The notes below the pieces were generated by a model. It had not been told where the DNA came from and made no database searches. It saw nothing but the letters and a program-made list of their open reading frames with translations. Source: Otatea glauca (taxonomy: Eukaryota > Streptophyta > Magnoliopsida > Poales > Poaceae). Taken from it: DNA of 64,000 nt. The position numbers and the translations under genes were made by a program. The stretch lies in the NCBI GenBank assembly GCA_036346275.1, contig CM070725.1, positions 14,188,216 to 14,252,215 of the forward strand. The letters run 5' to 3'. Numbering within the stretch: the stretch's first letter is position 1; the number at the start of each line of letters is the position of its first letter. This document shows positions 1-11,470 of the stretch, in pieces.

Positions 1-1723
1 GACAACTATGTGTACCCCAAGCTTGCATTGATAAGTACCATAAAATATGTGGAGATTTTTGAGTCACAATATTGGTTGTCTAGTATCCAAGATAAAGAGG
101 ACTCAATTCAAACTCTTGCTTTTAGAAAGGACATCAATTCAAATCACAAAAGTCACTTTCGGAAAAGCAAAAGAAGAATTTCCAGAACTTGTCCTCAATT
201 TGCACAGGAGGTTGGTGGGTTTCTGCAGCTCATGAAATTCTGAGAATTTTTCTCCCTATGAGCATAAGAGTCATGAAGAACTCCACCAAATTTCTCCTCA
301 AAAAGCCTTACATAAAAAACAGGAAAAATCTAAGAACACAGTATGCTCAAGAACTTCGAGCAGAAAGTTTGGGGCTCGGTTTTCACCTCATGGCGCCCAA
401 ACGGTGCAACAAGTGAACTCCAACATTTTTCTGCAGGTGTATATCTGAGTGACGCACCTCCTCCAACAAGAATCACTCAAAAAGGATTTTTCTATTTTTT
501 TACAAAAATCAAACACTGACTTACGCGCGAAATACAGGTTCTGAACAAAGTTGGAACTTGAAAGAAAAGATGTTCTCTACTCAATCCAAGAGTGCAAAAG
601 AGATGTAAAACCATATAAACACACTCAAAACATCCAAGATCAGCAGCATTTAGAAGGAGGGGAGGCAAATTCAAATTACATGAAAGTAAATTCCGAGAAA
701 GTATTTGCGGGAAAGTAAATGCTGAATTTAAATTGCGTAAAGTAAAGACATAATGTAAATGCGCAAAATAAATTTAGAGATGAATGGATAAAACTTTCAT
801 TTCTGGAAGGAGAGGTTACAAAGCCTCACTTTCATGTGTGCAAAGCTCAAAAGAGCATTCACAAACCTCAAAACCTTCAAGGGAAGGAGGCTACCCTTCA
901 CCCCTATTTATACTACTCTTGGGCTACCTACCACCCTTGTATGAGTCCCTCAACCCTAGAGCACTCATCTAAAGGCTAGGATTAACCCACACATACAGCC
1001 ATGCAAGGGCTAACCCAAAACCTACACACATACCGGGTTTTCTTGCACGGTTTTCAAAGCATACTACTTAGACCCGCTAACCTATCAACTAGACCTCAAT
1101 CCGATGGCCCTCATTGATCCACACAGCATCTAGCTAGCATCAACTCCTTTCCTTGTCTTTTTGACTTGCCCGGACTCCATCTCTGATCATCTTCCGGCGA
1201 TCTCCCAACCGTCTGGACCTTCGACGCTCCTCGCCTAGTCCCGGTCATTCTTCGCCTCACCATGACCTAGCACCGTCGTCCTGCAACCATCAAAGACAAG
1301 GAAAAAACCTTTCACATAGCAATGCCCACAATGATGTGCAATAAACTATCCAACTCATCACTACCGCGTCCATACGACCGGTACTGCCACTCCTGACAGA
1401 GACAACTCAAAATGCTTCATTTTGAAAATCAATCCAAATCAAACTTTAGCACACCTTGCTCAAATAAAGTCAAATACTCATCACAAACATAGATGGACCT
1501 CCACATGGTCCTTCAGGTTGCACTCTCCATCAGAACAAATCGGTGCAGCCGATGTCGGGGACGACGGAGCTCTCAGTGATGAAGTTGTAGCCGGCTTCAG
1601 CTTGAGGAATTCAGAAACTAGAAGAAGGTCCTTCCAGCAAAGCCGTACACGTGATGATCTGCCTGCTGATGAAGCAACTCCTGAGTTGTTGATCGGTTGA
1701 TGCCTAGTTGGTGGGGTTCTTCT
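1..1723. other. Unassigned flank, LTR-like in its first part
   Basis: I recognise no gene or transposon domain here. The first ~1.4 kb is AT-rich. Its short ORFs resemble no family I know. A TATA box and a purine-rich leader on the minus strand (901-912) give it the look of LTR or leader DNA of a minus-oriented retroelement, but I could not find a matching second LTR. From about 1,500 the sequence becomes GC-richer and seems to continue in character after the CACTA element that ends at 2,680. Confidence 0.4.
901..912 (-). promoter_or_regulatory. TATA-box-like motif
   Basis: The minus strand reads TATAAATAGGGG, a typical TATA box of plant LTR promoters, in a stretch with no other assignment. 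Without a paired LTR it is only a candidate promoter. Confidence 0.3.
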
Positions 1724-2680
1724 CACTGCTATAGAAAACATGATCACTACAGGTTTTAAATCCTTATTACTATCGAATATGGAACCGACAGTGATTGGTC
1801 GGCAATGATAGTCCGACTATCACTGTTGGTTCTAGAACCGATAGTGATACCGATATCACTGCCGGTTTGTATACGAACTAGCATTGATAGTTTGTATCAC
1901 TCCCAGTTTGTAAATCCAAAAATCACTCAGTTAAGAAAAATATTTGCACCTCCATGTATTTACTACGTACGGTCGCAAGTCCCAAGTCACGCGATTTTCA
2001 CGCGCGTGATGCGGTTGCTAGGAGTCGAATCTGTGACCGTTCTACGCGAACTCCGCTTACCATCTCACCTAACATATATTTCTCAACTATTATAAGATAT
2101 ATTTTCCTTTTGTCCCTCGTATCCGAAAGTTTCAACGATTATTTGGACATCTAAATAACTTCAAATAAAAAAGCTGTCAACTACAAAATTGTAGATCTCA
2201 TCGAGAGCTACAATTTTCATAAAAATTGTCTTTATCCAACTTCGTATGAAAAATTTATGATTTTTCAAAAATATTATCACTGTCAGTTCGTATACTTCCT
2301 TCATTATCACTGTTAATTTTTTTAAAAACTGACAATGATAAATTACTATTACTATCTGTTCTTCTTCGATGAGTATTTGTACCGATCCAACTTATGAACC
2401 GGCAGTGATAGTATTATCACTGTCGGCCAGAGGCGCACCGAGCGATAGGTTAGGTGGGCTAGAGCACCCTAGTCCCGATCATACCATAGGTACCCCCTTA
2501 GCACCCCCTACCTAACGTAGGGCGTCACCACACTGTCGCTATAGAAGCCGGTCAAAAAATTGAAACTTGAAGACCGGTATAGCACTCTCTAAATTTATGT
2601 CCTGGATCCGCCACTGCTGTCGGCTCTAACCGAATCGACCACGATAGACCAGCCAGAAATGAGTTTTTTTTTAAGTAGTG
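1724..2680. mobile_element. Non-autonomous CACTA (En/Spm-type) transposon
   Basis: The left end begins CACTGCTATAGAAAAC at 1,724. The right end, read on the minus strand from 2,680, begins CACTACTTAAAA. The subterminal regions carry the same short motif, a variant of ATCACTGTCGGTT, many times in both orientations, as is usual in CACTA termini. The flanking triplets are TCT and TCG, an imperfect 3-bp target duplication. There is no transposase. A 189-bp MITE is inserted near the right end. The left boundary could instead be the CACTACAGG at 1,745, but 1,724 pairs better with the right end. Confidence 0.6.
2428..2616. mobile_element. hAT-type MITE, 189 bp
   Basis: The 8-bp duplication CTGTCGGC is perfect on both sides (2,420-2,427 and 2,617-2,624). 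The ends are CAGAGGCGCACC on the left and, on the opposite strand from the right, CAGTGGCGGATCC. An 8-bp duplication with CAG-starting inverted repeats is the hAT signature. It has no coding capacity. It interrupts the subterminal repeats of the CACTA element around it, so it is the younger of the two. Its right terminus resembles the left end of the large hAT element at 3,746. Confidence 0.75.
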
Positions 2681-3745
2681 TCGTGGACAAAGGAATGGCG
2701 GCATGGGAGGCCCTCTGAGCTAGCGCCACTGTCCAGTGCATCTTGAGCAAAGAGGCAACGACCATGGCCGAGGGAGCTGGGTATCGCGGTGGTCAGCAGC
2801 GGCTCATTTGTCCGCGGCGGAGTTTGGCCGGCAATGGTGCTTGCTGTTGGAGCCGGGTGAACTGGTAGCTACGCACTGGCTTGGTGCTTGACCGAGGGAA
2901 AAGTGGGCTTCAGGAATAATGGTGGATGAACTGGAGTACTCGGCCAGCTTATATAACCGATTAATGTCGGTTGGACAGAGTTCGTACACGATCTGGTCTT
3001 GCGGCAGGTCAAGGCGGACGCGCTGTTTTCTTGGGGAACTCAACGGCGCAGGGTATGGGCTCGACTCCATCTTGCGGACGGCGCGGGGCATGGGTGTAGC
3101 AGGGCTTTTGAATGATCGGCTGACGGAGAGAATCGGTGCTGACCGCGGGTGAAGATGGCTCCAGGGCGAACTGGGTTTCCATCAATAAGACAGGCAATAA
3201 ATGGCGCCGCTGGACTGGGTTCTCTTGGCGCGAGTGAGCTCAAGCTTCACAGGGCTTAGTCTGCACAAGGGTATGGTGAGGCAGTGGTGAGGCAGCTCCG
3301 TCGCTCATGGCAGTCAAACCAATGTCATGCCGAAGTGACTGGGCAGGCATGGCCACGACAAAAGGTTTTGAGGGACAAGATGGGCGGTGAATGCGGCGCT
3401 GCGCAAGATGTTCTGTGCTCATACGGCTTTGCGGATTTGGCGCCGCATCCTGCGTTCGACTGACACTCAGGCGATCTTGGCCATGGCAGAGATTTTGATT
3501 TGGCATGATAGAGAAGAAGGCACGGGCATGGGTGGCGATGAGACGGGTAGCAATTGCGCCGCTCGTCGATTCCATACGGCGCGGCGGAAATCCTGGGCCT
3601 CGGACGACGCGCAGCAAGACGTGGGCGGAGGCATGGTTTTACGCGAGTCTTCTGGTGGTCTGTGTATGGGCTCGGCCGAGTGTTCGCGGCACTTGACTCT
3701 GGACTCGCGGCTTTGACCAGGCAAGGGAAATGCGGTGGATGTGTT
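2681..3745. other. GC-rich unassigned sequence
   Basis: About 1 kb of GC-rich DNA with overlapping ORFs of 60-125 residues on both strands. None has a recognisable domain or clearly better codon use than the others. It may be decayed genic or promoter DNA into which the CACTA and hAT elements inserted. Confidence 0.35.
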
Positions 3746-4012
3746 CAACGACGAATCCAAGATAAAAATAAAAAAATCCTATATTAAAGTTTTAACTTAA
3801 TATAAACATACTAACGATCGATCTATTGCTAACTAAATTCCAAATTCATACATACACAAGAAGAAAACAACGTGAATAATTAAAATATAATAAGTGTGGT
3901 ACCTTGTTAATGGATAGAATGATATAAATATGTGAGGGCGGATCATCCACCATTTGACGTGTAGATAAAAATATAAAACTCAGTGATACAATTTCAATTT
4001 ATGAATACTTAT

Positions 4013-5013
4013 TGTCGACGATCAGGACCGACGACCGCAAAGAAAGAGGGTGAAAGGTAGTACGGAGGGCGAGGCCAAGAGTTCCGCTCGTCCGGGAGGT
4101 ACCCTCGGCGGGCGTACTGAACAGGGGGCCCGCTCAATCAAACAGGGGACACAAGATCTATACTGGTTCGGGCCGAACGTCCCTACTCCAGTTCGGATGT
4201 CGATCAGATCAGATGTTTTGATGCCGTCGGCTGCACCGCCTTTACAAATGAGAGCTAGGGGTTCCAATATGAGAGTACCGGAGCCTAATTCGTGGGGTGT
4301 CGTCCCAAGGAAAAAAAGCCCCTCTCCAGAGGGCTCTGCCCCTCTTTATATGGTCGAAAGGGGCAGGTTACATTGGGGATTGGGAGCTGAGAGGATGAAG
4401 GGACTCATGCCCGAAAGCCCTTGTCTTGGTGACCAGTCTTGTCTGGTCTTGCCCTACACCGGGTTAGTAGACTCTCCGAGCAAAGCGTGTCGCCGCTTCC
4501 TGGAAACAGCCGCACCCACTCCCAAATGATTTTGTCCAATGATAACGCTGTTATGCGTGGCCCCAGCCACGCACGGGTGAGAGGACTTCCATCATCAGAC
4601 GCGATCGGATGATGGGACTGAGGCTTTGACTTTGGCGACCTTCGTCTCGCCTCGGAAGGAGCCACCGCTTCGTGGCGGTCGCTTCAGTGCCGCGATTGTT
4701 GGACACGTGGTTAACGGCTAGTGGAGGACCCGATGCTCGACCCTTGGCGGAGACCGGGATCGGGCTGATCGGAGGTCGGGGGAGCCCGGTCCGTGACGGA
4801 GGTCAAACGCCCTGCTAGGTCGGAAAAGAGCTCCTTTATGGTCTTGCGGGACCTTCAGTCGGAGCCTGGCTCAGAACAGTCCGATTGGTGCTCCGGACTG
4901 ACGGTTCGGAGATGTCTCCGCCCGAGGTAGGGAATAGTCCCCCGATCCTAGAGAAGGGCTGCTGAAAGTCCCCACCGGAGGGGGCCAAGTGTCAGGGTGG
5001 TCGGTCCCCGACA
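4013..5013 (-). repeat. 3' LTR of element A
   Basis: About 1,001 bp, starting TGTCGGGGACCG on the minus strand and ending CGATCAGGACC-type sequence up to CGTCGACA. Its sequence is matched almost throughout by 15,391-16,387, with small indels and substitutions. Its TATA box is intact, unlike that of the other LTR. Confidence 0.93.
4342..4352 (-). promoter_or_regulatory. TATA box in 3' LTR of A
   Basis: The minus strand reads CATATAAAGAGGGG around this position. The equivalent site in the 5' LTR (15,719-15,726) reads CATGTAAGG, so the promoter copy that should drive the element has lost the TATA core while this one has kept it. Confidence 0.6.
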
Positions 5014-5030
5014 ACCAGCCCCCAAGGCTC
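5014..5030 (-). other. Polypurine tract of element A
   Basis: Directly before the 3' LTR on the minus strand lies CCTTGGGGGCTGGT, a purine-rich run at the position where plus-strand DNA synthesis is primed in LTR retrotransposons. Confidence 0.6.
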
Positions 5031-5194
5031 AAGAAGCAGTCTGAGACTTCTAGGCGCTCTTGAGTTTGAGATCTTCTTGGGAAGGGATGGCTCCCCCCTT
5101 CGGCCGGGCTCGAGGATTCTGGGCTCACCTTCAGGCCGAGAGAAGGCCTCCCCGGCTACGGGTGCGCCTTTTGAGGCGATGGTGAGCCGGTAGA

Positions 5195-8100
5195 CGAGGC
5201 GTCTTTAAAAGCCAAAGGGGTCTCACAATTCAGGATTTCGCTTCCCATTACTCGTGCCCTTGCCTTCTTCTTCCTTGCCCCTCTGCGTTAACGCCTTCTA
5301 GCCTTCGTTTGCACCTCGCCCCTTTCTTCGACCTCGACCCCATAGAGAAGTTCGAGAGAGTACGCCACCACGTAACGGATGAGGGAGATGGAGACTTTGG
5401 GGCTTCGACCCGCTCACCGGCGGCTTGCTTCGGGAGAACGTGCGCGACCTCTGGATGACGAGATCGTGAGCACGGAGCAAGACATGCTCTTCGGCCGCGA
5501 ACCCCGAGAGCGACTTCATGGTCATGGTTCTTGCGCAGTGAGATCGAGCTCAGAACCCGTGCGTAACTCCTTCTTCTCCTTTCCGCTTTTGCACATCTTT
5601 GCGAGGGTTCTTGGGCATCCTTCCCACCCCCTCGCTTTTCTTCCATTTTTACTCCCTGTCCCGCACCGCGAAGGACCCCGTCTGCCGGCTGCTTTTACTT
5701 TTGGTCAGGCGGCAGACTCCTTGTACCTTCCTTCCAATCCCGACCGAGACTCGCCGGGCCGTGGACGGAGAAATGGTTCTATTTGAAGAAGGGCGAGTAA
5801 AGCGGGCTCGCCTATAACGGCGCCGCGGTGGAGGGAAAGCGCGAGATCCCCAAGCCCGAGGACTCGGTGGACGACCAGGCCCTGGCCGCTTTCATCCATA
5901 CCTGCGTCATGCGGGCCTTAAGGGCAAAGGTCGCTTACGACTACTTGCGTAACCGGTGCTCCTCTCCGAGGAGGTTGCACCTTCTTTGAGATCACCGGAG
6001 GTGCGACGCTACCCGGAAAGCCATGAGGGTAAGCATTGTCTCACCTCAAATCCTTTCGGCCTTGGTCGGAGTTCCCTTATTTCTTGTCGCCTATTTCGAC
6101 CTTGTAGCACCGAAGTCGGCCCGATCGCCGAGGATGCAGGAGACCTTCGAAGGCCGCTTAACGCCTCGACCTCGGCGGCAACGCCCCCAAGAATATCTTG
6201 GGACGAGCAAATGAGGTAATAGCTTTTTACTTTGATCTTTGCCTCGGTGTCCGGACTCGGATGCTTATTGTGGTGAGCTCGCAGCGACCAAAGAGCTCGG
6301 GATACTGTGCAAACAATTGCTACCATTTCCGCCCAAATAAAGGCAAGAAGGGGGGTAAGAAGCCAGCTCTTGACGCCCCGAGGCAGGTCGCCAAGAAGCC
6401 CCACGTCGAGTGGGGCGATCGGGTCGTGGTGAGTTTAGATTCTCCGAGCTTGGGGGTATCCGAGCCCAGGCTCGTTTCCATCGGGCCGCCTCTTTCGGTT
6501 CTTTTACTAATTCTTGCTTTTTGTCAGCAACAAGAGGCGGCTTCTGCCGCAAGAGCCCTGGGTGCGCAGCCGGAACCACGGGCTCTAGCAATAAATCCCC
6601 GAGGGGGAAGCCCTCCCGCCATTGCCGAGGAACAACAGCGCTGTGCGCCCCTGCATGTTTCATTATCCCGCCCCATCGCGCGCTCGAAAGGCCCGAGGGC
6701 ACCGACCTTCCCGTGGTCCGTGGCGAGGCCGGGAGGAGGACCACGAGGACGATTATCGTCTCGTGCCGCGACCCAGGACGCGGCGGATGCTGCGCCGCGT
6801 CCTCCGAGGAGGACGAAGCGGCCGAGGGAGGAGCGATTGAGAGCGCCATGACCAAGGACGTCGTGATCGGGGGCGCTGCCGCCGGGAGCGTTGTAGCCGA
6901 AGGGGCTGCAGTTGAGGACGGCATCGTCATCGTGCCCTCGTGGGGCGCCCCCGGGGTGGAGTCCTCGAAAGCGGAGGGTCAATCGCTTCGCAGGGGGTCC
7001 GCAAAGAAGGCGAGGTTGCCGCGCATCCGCTCGGGCGCAGAAGTTTCTCCTGCTTAACTGTGGTGGTAGGGCCGACCGAGCATCTTCTCGATAATTCGCC
7101 GCGCGGCAGCATATACCGGGTGGTCGTGGCGGCGACCCATCGCCGACCTGGTACCTCCGACCGGGCGCTTTGTCGTTGGCGCCATGATCGAGGGTGGCGT
7201 TGCCGCCATACCCGGTGGAGCTACCCTCGTGGAGTCGGAGTCGCTCAAAGAGCGAAGGCCGACCCCGAGCCGGCAATGAGTCGGGCGCTGGGCGACCCGA
7301 CCACCCTTGGCGAGCCGAGGCCCTCCTCGCGATCGAGGGCGCTGGGGCGCTGAGCCGCCCGCCGCCCGCAGGGTCCGGCCGCCATTACCTTGGCCGGAGC
7401 GGATCTCCCTGGTCCTTCGGGGGGTGCCGATGCTCAAGCGGCCGGAGACCGCCGGGACGAGCCGCTGGGTGCCGCCGGGTCCCGGCGATGTTGTCGACTG
7501 TCTCGCCGGAGGATCAATTAGCGGAGGTAAGCACGGTCGTGGTGTCCCCTCCCTCTTTTCCCCCCTTTTCTTTGTGACCATGGTGAGTTTTTTCTTTGCC
7601 TTCGCAGGGTCTGCGGATGGTCTCTCGGGGGTACAACATCGCGCGCAAACGCGCTTATCTTCCGGCCCCGTGGCGCCCTTGAAACCAATCGAGGGACACC
7701 GCCGAGCTCGGCCGCTGTCAGCGTGGCCAAGAGGAGGTCTCGCTCCGGCTGGAGGCCCAGCCTCGAGCTCGCGCGCGGCCGAAGTCGAGCAGGAGCGCGG
7801 GCCCGGAGGTCGAGCGGAGTTGAACACCGCAAGGGACCTCCACGCCACGCTGCTCTCCAAGGCCATCGAGGAGGAGCGGAGGGCGCGTGGTCGAGACCCA
7901 GCCTCAAGCTCGAGGTCTCCAACCTTCGACGGAGATGGAGGTCGCCCGACAGGGCGTCCTCCTCCGAGCTCGAGGCCAAGGCGGCCGAGCTTGAGAGGAC
8001 AGTTGCGGGGTTGGAGGTGAGGGCCACCGGAGCGAAAGCCAAGGCGGCTGAAGCTGAGGCCAAGAATGCCAGTCTTGAGGAGAAGCTGGCGCAGGTGGCT

Positions 8101-8245
8101 CGTGCGGGGAAAGACGCCTTGGCCCAGCTCCAGAGCGACCGTGACCGGGTTGATAAGGCCGGCCGAGGTCATCGTGACCGCAAGCGGAGGGTTTCCGACC
8201 TCGAACGGAGAAGCTCGCTAGAGACATGTCTCTCAAACCGGAGTT
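5195..8245 (+). pseudogene. Antisense, intron-containing gene-like region of element A
   Basis: This plus-strand region lies between the pol end and the 3' LTR, opposite to pol. It looks like a spliced plant gene. Candidate introns with GT..AG borders are 6,029-6,107, 6,216-6,284, 6,429-6,527 (with a TTACTAAT branch-like site) and 7,527-7,607 (pyrimidine-rich before CAG). The exons 6,108-6,215 and 6,285-6,428 join in one open frame. The later exons have an acidic, Ser/Glu-rich stretch (about 6,795-7,055), then a strongly helical Ala/Glu/Leu coiled coil at the C-terminus (about 7,960-8,240). Tat-lineage elements are known to carry antisense extra ORFs here, and gypsy-type transposon domains with coiled coils are reported for them. 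Frames shift between exons, so it is probably decayed. A TTTAAAAG box near 5,200 could be its promoter. Its function is unknown. Confidence 0.5.
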
Positions 8246-9747
8246 AGTGGATGGGTCGGGGTGAAAGATCCCCTTGTAAAGACAAAATAATTTTTGCTAA
8301 GTCTTATAGAGTCGCGTTTCTTGGAAGACTTAGCTCGCTTGTCGGCCGCGCCATCATTGCATACCTTGCGTGGTGCTTTATGGAAGGGCCGAACAATATC
8401 GATACGTGGCGTGTGGCGAGCACGCCTCGCACTTCGCAATGAGACCCACCGCTTTCGCTTGAACTACCCGCTTTAGGCCGACCGAGTTGTCCGATGCCCG
8501 ATGTTAACCCAACCGAGGCCTCGCCCAAATCACTCGGTTCGGCACGACTCGCTGACAGTCGACCGAGCTAATTGATGCTCGAGGCCAATTTAACCGAGGC
8601 CTCGCCCGAAATCACTCGGGCTTGGGCACGACTCGGGTTGTCATGTCCTGATAACTTGGCTGTGGGGAATTAATCGGCTTGTTGCGGCAGAGCGACTTAT
8701 TGCGACCGAGATCATCCCTGGTAGCAATCTTAGGAGTCGCGACCTCTGGGTCCGGGAATGTCATCAGACCCGGGGCGCTCCTTGAGGACGTTCACTGGTC
8801 GGTAACGCAGGGGAATAGCCGGCTTACTCCGATAAGAATCGTTTTACCGCGGCCTCCGAGCCCGGGAATGCATCGGGCTCGGGATGCTGACATCCCTGAG
8901 GCGAACCCAGAGAAAACGGCCCCAACCGAGGCCTCACCTGGCAGTACTCAGGTTTGGGCACAACTCGGACTGGTCGGCCTAGGATAGCTCAGGCTGGACC
9001 AGATTTTAGGCCTTGGGTCTGACTCGGTGAGCTCGGGAATGCATCAAGCCCGGCAAGGCCCCCTTAGAGGGCGGTTTAGAAATTCGAACCTGGCCACTCG
9101 GCCCCGGGGGAAAGGTCAGCTTAGAACGACTGAGTCATCCCCGGTGGTGAATCCCCAACTGCGACCTCCGAGCTCGGGAAATGTCATCAGGCTCGGGGTG
9201 CCCTCTGAGAATGTTCAATGGTTGGCAAAGACGGGGATGGCGGCTTACCCGATAACGATCGCTTATCGCGCCCCGATCCTGGAATGCCTGTGCTCGGGTT
9301 GTTCATCCCCGAGGCGAACCTAGAGAACGTGACCCTAGGCGCTGCAAAAAAGAGCACGCATGGAGGCTTCGAGGTCAAGCCCGCCACGTGACCTCATGGT
9401 TGCCCTTATGGTCACGCCGCGGGGTCGCGCCTTTTGAGGCATCCTAAAAGAAACTTCTTTGGTTAAAAAGGAGGCGGACAGGACCCTGGGCCCGAGGCCT
9501 TTTAGGATGGCGCAACCTTCGATCGAAGGAAACTGCAACTCGAGGCTGTGACGGGACGCCATCCTTTCCACAAATCAAAAAGAGGTTAGTACCGGGAGCA
9601 AAGGAAATCCTTATTACGGGCGCAAACCTGGGCCGGGCCAGGGCATGGCAAAACGAAAAGCCCCGAATCGGGTTTGCTCAGAGCACAAGAACAAAACACA
9701 GGAGCAAGGGAGGAGACACCTTAACTTAGAGGCGGGTGAAAGAAGAG
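8246..9747. other. Non-coding interior of A with long direct repeats
   Basis: No ORF here looks real. The stretch is built from degenerate copies of motifs such as CCGAGGCCTCGCC and CTCGGGAATG. A larger unit recurs with a period of about 422 bp (8,741 and 9,163), including the block that runs from GACCTC through GGGAATGTCATCAG to CGATAA. It separates the end of pol from the antisense gene. Confidence 0.5.
8700..9340. repeat. Degenerate tandem repeat, period ~422 bp
   Basis: The block beginning GCGACCTC at about 8,740 is repeated at about 9,161. Both copies continue with a GGGAA(A)TGTCATCAG segment, then a GGCTTAC..CGATAA segment, and later a GAGGCGAACC segment (about 8,901 and 9,310). The second copy is cut short. 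Confidence 0.55.
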
Positions 9748-11000
9748 CGCTAGGCGCAGAACCTCCGGAGCTGGCCTACGTTCCACGAGCTCGCGAGCTC
9801 CCTGCCATCGGGGACCGCCAGACGATAAGCTCCTACGTGGCTTGCTGAGACGACTCTGAAGGAGCCCTCTCACAGTGGGGACAGCTTGTTGGTGTGGGAG
9901 CGGTCTTGGATTCGCCTTAGGACCAGGTCCCCAACGCGGAAGTCCCTGGGTCGAACAGCTCGGGCGGCATGCCTGCGGAGATCTTGTAGGTAACGCCACG
10001 AGCGTAGCAAACGCAACACCTTACTTCTTCTCGCCAAGGCGAGGTCGAGGGTCGCCCGCCGAGGTCGACTGGTCGATCGACCCGCCTGACGGAGCGGAGC
10101 GTGACTCGGCGCGGCAGATGCCTCACCAAGACGAGCCGAAAGGGCTTGTTCCTATTGCCCTACCGGTCGAGGTGCGTAATGCACCAAAGGATCGTGGGAG
10201 CTCGTCCACCCATGCCCGGCCATGGCGATCGAGCTCGTTGAAAACTCGCTTGAGCCCTTGGACGAGCTGCCGTTGGCGCTCGCCGCCTGCTGCTCGGGGT
10301 GGCTTACCGAGGCATAGTAGACTTTGGTTCCCATATATGCGCAGAACTCTTGGAACAACCACCGTGAATCCGCCCCGTTGTCGGTAATGATCTCGCAAGG
10401 GACTCGCACTCGTGACCACAAAGGAACTAAGAACCTTACCGCGCCCTGGCGGTGATAGCGGAGACCGGCTCTACTTCGATCCACTTTGAAAAGGTGTCGA
10501 CGGCCACGAACAGGAATTTCTTCCCCTCGACCAACCTCGGGAAGGGACCGAGGATGTCGAGGCCCCATGTCGAGAATGGCCAGGCAAGGGGAATGGTCTG
10601 CAGAGCGTAGGCCGGTTGCCTGACCTTCTGGGCGTGAAACTGACAAGCCTGGCAAGTACGAACGATGCCCCGGGCGTCTTCGAGCGCCGCCGGCCAGTAA
10701 AAGCCCATCTTGAAGGCCTTCCCGACCATGGTCCTGAAAGAGGAGTGAGCGCCACATAGGCCGGAGTGAATGTCGTTGAGCAGGTATTTACCTTCTTCTG
10801 GAGTGATGCATTTTGACAGAACGCCCAAAGCCCCCCGACGATAGAGCTGCCCGTCGACGAGCCTGTACGAGCCCGCACGTCGCCGGAGCCTACTTCTTTC
10901 GACTGGGGTGGCGGGGAGCTCCCCTTGGTCGAGGAACCTGATGAACGGATCCATCCATGACGGAACGCTTTCGAGGAAGGCCACCGGGTCCTCCTGGTCG
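9748..11000 (-). pseudogene. Element A integrase (frameshifted)
   Basis: This is the integrase end of the pol polyprotein, which joins element cDNA to chromosomal DNA. The zinc-binding part is visible as a His..His..Cys..Cys set (IHSGLCGAH, then TCQACQ) around 10,640-10,790. The catalytic domain shows the first Asp in TWGLDILGPF, the second in ITDNGA, and a Glu in a GGERQRQ segment that replaces the usual NGQ-ER-N motif. The C-terminal part ends near 9,748 with the basic segment typical of Tat pol. At least two frame changes lie between the first and second Asp and before the Glu. It follows the second RNase H directly, as expected. Confidence 0.8.
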
Positions 11001-11470
11001 CTAACGGACGGTGTGGCCAAGGTCTCAAAGATGACGTCCGGCGGAAGCTCGTCGCCGGACGATCCGAGCCTGGACAAAAGATCGGCGGTGGAATTGTCCT
11101 TCCTGGGTACGTGCTGGATTCTCAGGTTCCGGAACCATCTTTCCATCTTGCGCACCTCGGCAAGGTACTTGGCCATCAGAGGTTCCGAACACTGGTAAAC
11201 TTTGTTGTACTGGTTGACGACGAGCTGGGAGTCTCCTTTCACAATTAGGCGGCGGGCCAAGGACTTGTAAGCTCAAGGCCGCCAAGAGGGCCTCGTATTC
11301 CGTCGCGTTATTGGTGGCGGGGAAGCCAAACGACCACATACCTCAGGTGGTCGCCCTGAGGGGTGACGAGAAGAATGCTGGCCCCCGAGCGCTCAAAGGA
11401 CCTTGATCCGTCGAAGAACATGGTCCAAGGGTCTTCGGTCCCGACCTCGGGCTCGGGAGCAGGTTCCGCC
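11001..11470 (-). pseudogene. Element A second (archaeal-type) RNase H
   Basis: The segment from WTMFFDGS to NNATEYEALLAAL, then KGDSQLVVNQ and HVPRKDNSTADLLSRLGS, is the extra RNase H found in Tat-lineage gypsy elements. The Asp of FFDGS, the Glu of TEYEAL and the Asp of GDSQ are the expected metal-binding acids. A frameshift near 11,260-11,300 splits it. Its presence places A in Tat rather than in the chromovirus or Athila groups. Confidence 0.8.

Noticed and set aside
1..416. Small plus-strand ORFs as genes
   Set aside because: Short, overlapping, without family resemblance, in LTR-like AT-rich DNA.
3240..3787. Overlapping ORFs of 60-125 codons as genes
   Set aside because: Both strands are equally open and none resembles a known family.
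6265..7276. Minus-strand ORFs of 221 and 250 codons
   Set aside because: These are shadow frames of the antisense exons in GC-rich DNA, without domain similarity.
7054..8172. A 372-codon minus-strand ORF in element A
   Set aside because: It lies opposite to the coiled-coil antisense gene region, has no known domain, and is a GC-rich shadow frame.
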